Positions 60,301 through 64,000 of a stretch of 64,000 nucleotides of DNA are shown here, one piece after another (within the stretch, counting starts at the first letter, position 1; every line of letters starts with the position of its first letter). Location: contig JABCZJ010000008.1 of NCBI GenBank assembly GCA_013289715.1, forward strand, positions 156,224 to 220,223, in the 5' to 3' direction. Made by a program: the position numbers and the translations under genes. This DNA is from Acidobacteriota bacterium. Its GTDB lineage: Bacteria > Acidobacteriota > Terriglobia > Acidiferrales > UBA7541. The notes below the pieces were generated by a model. The model saw only the letters and a list, made by a program, of their open reading frames with translations. It did no database searches and was not told the DNA's origin.

Positions 60301-62052
60301 CTAGACTTCCAGGATCACCGGCAGAATCAGCGGGCGCTTGGCGGTTTGCTTGTTTAGGAAGCGCTTCAGGTCCTGGCGAACTTTTTCCTTGATTACGCTC
60401 CAGTCGGTTTTTTCTTCCTGCGTGGACTGCTCGATGGTGCGCAGGATGATCTCGCGGGCTTGGGTGAGGATTTCGGCGCCGTCTTCGGAAGGCAGGAAAC
60501 CGCGCGTGACGATTTCGGGAGCGGTTTCCATACGGCCGGTGTGTTTGTTGATGACCATGATGGGCACGACTACGCCGTCTTCGGACAAGTGGCGGCGGTC
60601 GCGGATCACCACTTCTTCGATTTCTTCGAGCGAGCCGGAATCCACCAGCACTCGTCCGGCGGTGACGGGTTCGCGGCGATGCGCGCCGCCGTCGGCGGTG
60701 AATTCTACCGGCTGGCCGCTTTCCAGCAGGAAAATCTGGCTGCCTACGGCGCCTAATTGTTCTGCTAGCGCGGAGTGGCGGAATAGCTGACGGTATTCGC
60801 CGTGAACGGGGACGAAATATTTCGGGCGCACCAGTTGCAGCAGGATTTTCATTTCTTCCTGGCTGGCGTGGCCGGAGACGTGGATCGGAGCGGAGCGGCC
60901 GCCTTCGTAATAAACCAGCACGCGGCGGCGGAAGAAATGGTCGATCATGCGGAAGATGGCTTTTTCGTTGCCGGGAATGATGCGTGAAGAAAGGATGACC
61001 GTGTCGTTTTCGGCGATGCTGAGCAGGCGATGATTATCCACAGCGATGCGGGAAAGCGCCGACATTGGTTCGGCTTGCGTGCCGCTCGCGAGCACCACCA
61101 ATTTTTGCGGATCGAACGTGCGAATATCCTGCGGACGTACCACGCTGCCATCGGGCACGCGCAGCTTGCCGAGGCCGTGCGCAATTTCCACGTTGTCCAC
61201 CATGCTGCGGCCGACGAAACCGATCTTGCGTCCGACCATACGCGCGATATCAATTACTTGCTGCACACGGTGAACCGAGCTGGCGAAGCAGGAGACCAGC
61301 ACTTTGGCGGGCGCGGCGCGGAATAATTCTTCCAGGCGCACGACTACGGCGCGTTCGGAAGGCGTGAAGCCGGGGCGCTCCACGTTGGTGCTGTCGCTGA
61401 AGAGCGCGAGCACGCCCTCCTGGCCGTAGCGGGCGAAGGCGTGCATGTCGAAGGGCTTGTCGTCCACGGGCGTGTGATCGATTTTGAAATCGCCGGTGTG
61501 GATGATCACGCCTACGGGAGTGCGCACGGCGAGAGCGACGCAATCAATGGTGCTGTGCGTGACGTGCAGGTATTCGATGGAGAAGGGGCCGAGAACGGTG
61601 GTTTCTCCTGCCTTCACTTGGTGTAGCTTGGCTTTATCGAGCAGGGCGTGCTCTTCGAGTTTCTTGCGCACGATGGCGAGAGTGAATTCGGTGCCGTAGA
61701 TCGGGACGTTCAAGTCCGCGAGGATGTAGGGAATCGCGCCAATGTGATCTTCGTGCGCGTGGGTGAGGACGATGGCGCGCACCATGCGTTTGTTCTGCTT
61801 GAGATAGGTGATGTCCGGGATGACGATGTCCACGCCGAGCAGTTCCTGCTCGGGGAACATCAGGCCGGCGTCAATCACGATGATGTCGTCGCCGGTGCGG
61901 AGCGCGAGCATGTTCATACCGAACTCGCCCAGCCCGCCCAGCGGAATGGCCCATAGTGATGGTTGGCTCAATTTGCGTGTCCGATTTGTTCGTTCAGCTC
62001 GACCAAGGGGGTTGCACGCAGCGAAAGCAGTCCCGCAATGAAGCCGATGCAC
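60301..62052 (-). CDS. rnj: Ribonuclease J
   Basis: The 583-aa metallo-beta-lactamase/beta-CASP nuclease performs 5'-3' exonuclease and endonuclease activity in mRNA decay and rRNA processing. Zinc motif HAHEDH (H98, H100, D102, H103), then HTGDFKIDH and the CASP region SASGTQAEPMSAL-like VLASGTQAEPMSAL, with the C-terminal HVSGHASQEE loop. Start is a GTG at 62052, since no ATG lies between it and the SLWAIPLGGLGEFG block where homologs begin. First gene of the four-gene minus-strand block. Confidence 0.95.
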   Translation of the reverse strand: MHRLHCGTAFAACNPLGRAERTNRTRKLSQPSLWAIPLGGLGEFGMNMLALRTGDDIIVIDAGLMFPEQELLGVDIVIPDITYLKQNKRMVRAIVLTHAHEDHIGAIPYILADLNVPIYGTEFTLAIVRKKLEEHALLDKAKLHQVKAGETTVLGPFSIEYLHVTHSTIDCVALAVRTPVGVIIHTGDFKIDHTPVDDKPFDMHAFARYGQEGVLALFSDSTNVERPGFTPSERAVVVRLEELFRAAPAKVLVSCFASSVHRVQQVIDIARMVGRKIGFVGRSMVDNVEIAHGLGKLRVPDGSVVRPQDIRTFDPQKLVVLASGTQAEPMSALSRIAVDNHRLLSIAENDTVILSSRIIPGNEKAIFRMIDHFFRRRVLVYYEGGRSAPIHVSGHASQEEMKILLQLVRPKYFVPVHGEYRQLFRHSALAEQLGAVGSQIFLLESGQPVEFTADGGAHRREPVTAGRVLVDSGSLEEIEEVVIRDRRHLSEDGVVVPIMVINKHTGRMETAPEIVTRGFLPSEDGAEILTQAREIILRTIEQSTQEEKTDWSVIKEKVRQDLKRFLNKQTAKRPLILPVILEV

Positions 62053-62194
62053 GAAAGTTTTCGTTCTTTGTTCGCGGTTATCGTATCACACCCGGGCGTT
62101 GGGGGATGGCGGTCCCACCTTGCGGAACCGTCGGTAGCGGGTCGGTTTCCGAGAACGGCGTTTGCCTGGACTTAGGCCATTCGTTTTTCTACCC

Positions 62195-62542
62195 TCAATC
62201 TTCAATGAACGCCTTTAGCCTGGCGAGTGCCTCATCCCATTGCTGCGAGACGAAATCAAGGTATTCCCTGGCTTCTGCCATCGGCTCCAGGTCGAACTCG
62301 AATCTGGTCTCGCGACCTTTATGGACGCTGTGCACGATTCCGGCACTTTCCAGTACCCGGAGATGTTTGGTGATCGCTTGCCGGGTCAGCTTGGAACGCT
62401 CCGATAACTGAGAGATTGAGCGTGGCTGCCTGCTGCAGAGTTTGGCAACCAGCGCTAGCCGGGTTGTGTCGCCCAGCGCTGCAAAGATGACTGCGTGCGC
62501 CCGCATTTTGGCAGACAAGCTGCTATGGCGTTTGTGTGACAT
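62195..62542 (-). CDS. ArsR-family transcriptional regulator
   Basis: The 115-aa winged-helix protein (ATG at 62542) has the ArsR core: AVIFAALGDTTRLALVAKLCSRQPRSISQLS, TRQAITKHLRVLESAGIV and GRETRFEFDLEPM. No metal-binding CxC is seen, so it is of the stress- or activator-type rather than metal sensor. It overlaps the upstream AHSA1 gene by 20 nt, forming a translationally coupled pair, a combination common in soil bacteria. Confidence 0.93.
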   Translation of the reverse strand: MSHKRHSSLSAKMRAHAVIFAALGDTTRLALVAKLCSRQPRSISQLSERSKLTRQAITKHLRVLESAGIVHSVHKGRETRFEFDLEPMAEAREYLDFVSQQWDEALARLKAFIED

Positions 62543-62987
62543 AGTTCTCTATGTTCTTCATCTGTTCTGACCAACCTCCATCGTTTCTCCGAAACGCTTC
62601 CAGACGGCGGTCGCCGGGAAACGTATCGAAGCCGGACTCGCTGAGGACCAGCAATGTGCCACGGGCGGTCTTCTCTAGCCTGAATTCGACGAGCGTGGTC
62701 GGCTCTTTTGAGTAATCCTGTTGGTAGTCTACTTTGTCGAGGGACTTGGGATGAGGCCAGGTGAACGAAAAAAGTCGCTCGTGCTCCATTTTCTGCACGA
62801 CGGCCTCCCATTTGATGTGCTCGCAGCCGGGGTATGTCATTTGGCCACGCGAGACTCGACCCAGTACAAAGGGTCCATCTAGTTTCACACGAAACCACTC
62901 GCCAAATTCTCGGTAATCCGATAGTGCACGCCAGACACGCGAAACCGGGGCCTTGAGTTCGATGCGCTTCTCGATGCGGTCATTCAT
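62523..62987 (-). CDS. SRPBCC/AHSA1-family protein
   Basis: The 154-aa protein starts at the ATG at 62987 (GGAGG 10 nt upstream). It has the START/AHSA1 fold: IEKRIELKAPVSRVWRALSDYREFGEWF, FSFTWPHPKSLDKV, TTLVEFRLEKTARGTLLVLSESGFD, ending GGWSEQMKNIENYV. Such domains bind hydrophobic ligands. The 3' end overlaps the ArsR start by 20 nt. Its promoter is at 63009-63049. Role unknown. Confidence 0.9.
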   Translation of the reverse strand: MNDRIEKRIELKAPVSRVWRALSDYREFGEWFRVKLDGPFVLGRVSRGQMTYPGCEHIKWEAVVQKMEHERLFSFTWPHPKSLDKVDYQQDYSKEPTTLVEFRLEKTARGTLLVLSESGFDTFPGDRRLEAFRRNDGGWSEQMKNIENYVTQTP

Positions 62988-63008
62988 CTTAAGCAACCTC
63001 CAAGTTGC

Positions 63009-63049
63009 ATATTACTTCAGGGCTCGGTTAACCGCAACCGAATGGTTGC
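63009..63049 (-). promoter_or_regulatory. Promoter and inverted repeat of the minus-strand AHSA1-ArsR pair
   Basis: On the minus strand TTGCGG (63032-63037), 17-nt spacer, TAATAT (63009-63014). GCAACC (63034-63039) and GGTTGC (63044-63049) form an inverted repeat with a 4-nt spacer that overlaps the -35, a fitting place for a repressor. Confidence 0.5.
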
Positions 63050-63404
63050 ACGTCATGGCGGAATACCGGAGCCGTTTGCTGCCGCGATTGGCATGCGAGT
63101 CGTTCCCTCTGGATTTGGTGACAAAAGTCAATCGGCCCGATCAGATGAGCGTGTCGTCGCGTAGCCGGACTTGGACGGCTAGTTTCCGGCGTTTCGCAAG
63201 CATGTGAATTACTTCCCGGTAGCCCGTCACTCGCTCACAGCAAACGATCCTCAGCTCAGCGAGGTTTTCCTTTAGGACAGCGACAACTGCCGACGATCAC
63301 TTGATCTCCGACGGCGAAGGACGAAATCGACCGTCGGACGAGACCTTGCAAAACTGGAGGTTAGCGCAGCTTTCCATGATTTTCCGTGGATGGGGGAATT
63401 TTGC

Positions 63405-63440
63405 TTGACAATAAACATCTACTTATATAAGGTGTATGTT
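63405..63440 (+). promoter_or_regulatory. Promoter and palindromic operator of the plus-strand ArsR-AHSA1 pair
   Basis: TTGACA (63405-63410), 15-nt spacer, TATAAG (63426-63431). CTTATATAAG (63422-63431) is a perfect 10-bp palindrome flanked by AACAT (63414-63418) and ATGTT (63436-63440). The ATG at 63441 follows directly. Confidence 0.6.
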
Positions 63441-63779
63441 ATGCATAATCTCGATGCTGCTTTCTCGGCTTTGGCCGACCCGACGCGTCGGGCGATTCTT
63501 GCGCGCCTTGCCAAGGGGGAGGCCGCCGTCAATGAATTGGCAGAGCCGTTCGAGATGACGCAACCCGCAATCTCCCAGCACCTGAAGGTGCTCGAAGATG
63601 CGGGACTCATCGTTCGCCGAGTCGAGGGTACGAAGCGCCCTCGTCGGCTCGCAAAAGCGGGTATTGAAGCGATGGACCAATGGCTCGCAATGCTGCGAAA
63701 AGCCCTTGAGACAAACTACGACCGGCTGGACGATGTTCTGGCGGCGATGGAAAAACACAAGCAAGGAGAAAAGCGATGA
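63441..63779 (+). CDS. ArsR-family transcriptional regulator
   Basis: The 112-aa winged-helix protein starts at the ATG at 63441, directly after the operator; the longer frame from 63390 runs through the promoter. ArsR core: LDAAFSALADPTRRAILARLAKGEAAV, MTQPAISQHLKVLEDAGLIVRRVEGTKRP, then the long final helix KALETNYDRLDDVLAAMEKH. No metal-binding cysteines. This is the SdpR/AHSA1-associated subgroup. The stop overlaps the next ATG (ATGA). Confidence 0.94.
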   Translation: MHNLDAAFSALADPTRRAILARLAKGEAAVNELAEPFEMTQPAISQHLKVLEDAGLIVRRVEGTKRPRRLAKAGIEAMDQWLAMLRKALETNYDRLDDVLAAMEKHKQGEKR

Positions 63780-64000
63780 GCAAGATGACGCTGAAGACCG
63801 AAGGCGATACCCACGTGATTGTGACAAGGCGCTTCACTGCGCCTCCAGAAGCCGTGTACCGCGCCCATACCGATCCGAAATTAATCCAGAAATGGTTGCT
63901 TGGTCCGGAAGGTTGGACGATGCCCGTCTGCATCAACGAGGCGAAGGCCGGCGGCAAGTTCCGTTACGAATGGACGAATGGCAAAGGCGGTGGATTTCAC
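63776..64000 (+). CDS. AHSA1/SRPBCC-family protein, 3' partial
   Basis: The ATG at 63776 overlaps the ArsR stop by 4 nt, and the frame runs open to the window end (75 codons). The visible part (VTRRFTAPPEAVYRAHTDPK, WLLGPEGWTMPVCINEA, GGKFRYEWTNGKGGGFH) is a typical AHSA1 start. It forms a coupled pair with the ArsR, mirroring the minus-strand pair at 62195-62987. Function is unknown; the fold binds hydrophobic ligands. Confidence 0.9.
   Translation, partial: MSKMTLKTEGDTHVIVTRRFTAPPEAVYRAHTDPKLIQKWLLGPEGWTMPVCINEAKAGGKFRYEWTNGKGGGFH

Overview
The window looks like a chromosomal segment of a soil-type Acidobacteriota (Terriglobia-like) bacterium. It has high GC and many long high-GC ORFs. 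Lineage clues are a PadR-controlled acidobacterial duplicated orphan permease (ADOP, 40519-43191), tandem Hanks-type Ser/Thr kinases carrying beta-propeller or TPR output domains (11023-16389), and numerous short dispersed repeats between genes. Taxonomy is inferred from gene content only. I saw no rRNA, CRISPR array, prophage or insertion sequence.

Layout. 1-10.6 kb: the 3' part of a double-FHA ABC transporter, a small membrane protein, a CHY zinc finger protein, an exported redox-repair pair (DipZ-like plus MsrA), a zinc alcohol dehydrogenase, an isolated nuoB, a DUF2007 protein and a YgfZ-like folate protein. 10.8-16.4 kb: a decayed histidine-kinase fragment and two tandem kinases. 16.5-25.3 kb: class II aldolase, MBL hydrolase, an ECF sigma factor translationally coupled to a three-domain VOC protein, a MarR-GNAT fusion, an LRV/HEAT-like protein and an aryl/acyl-CoA ligase. 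25.7-29.5 kb: a vitamin B6 operon (PdxR-type MocR regulator, hotdog thioesterase, pdxS, small unknown protein, pdxT) with a candidate autoregulatory operator. 29.6-36.8 kb: LMW phosphatase, DtxR/MntR-like regulator, ALDH, BKACE (DUF849), TPR protein and AmrS radical-SAM protein. 36.8-44.2 kb: a LolD/MacB-like exporter coupled to a secreted esterase, PadR-ADOP, and a Tat-exported DJ-1/PfpI-YHS fusion. 44.4-48.8 kb: a TetR repressor divergent from four SDR-type genes, with two palindromic operators on the promoter. 49.4-52.5 kb: a minus-strand cluster of three PilZ proteins, a STAS protein and small unknowns. 52.6-56.1 kb: Mpg glycosylase, EcsC, an unknown CxxC protein, a secreted protein and tRNA-Phe. 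56.4-62.1 kb: core genes ftsK, uppP, a GNAT and RNase J. 62.2-64.0 kb: two divergent ArsR/AHSA1 modules, the second cut by the window end.

Several promoters place the -10 box only 6-9 nt before the start codon, suggesting frequent leaderless or near-leaderless transcripts. The strongest regulatory observations are the pdxR operator (direct ATATTGGC repeats 33 bp apart plus an inverted half-site at the start codon), the paired CGGAGAC/TCTCCG palindromes of the TetR-SDR locus, and the PadR-ADOP inverted repeat. No wholly new system is proven. The most worthwhile leads are the sigma/VOC pair, the PilZ-STAS cluster and the small gene inside the pdx operon.
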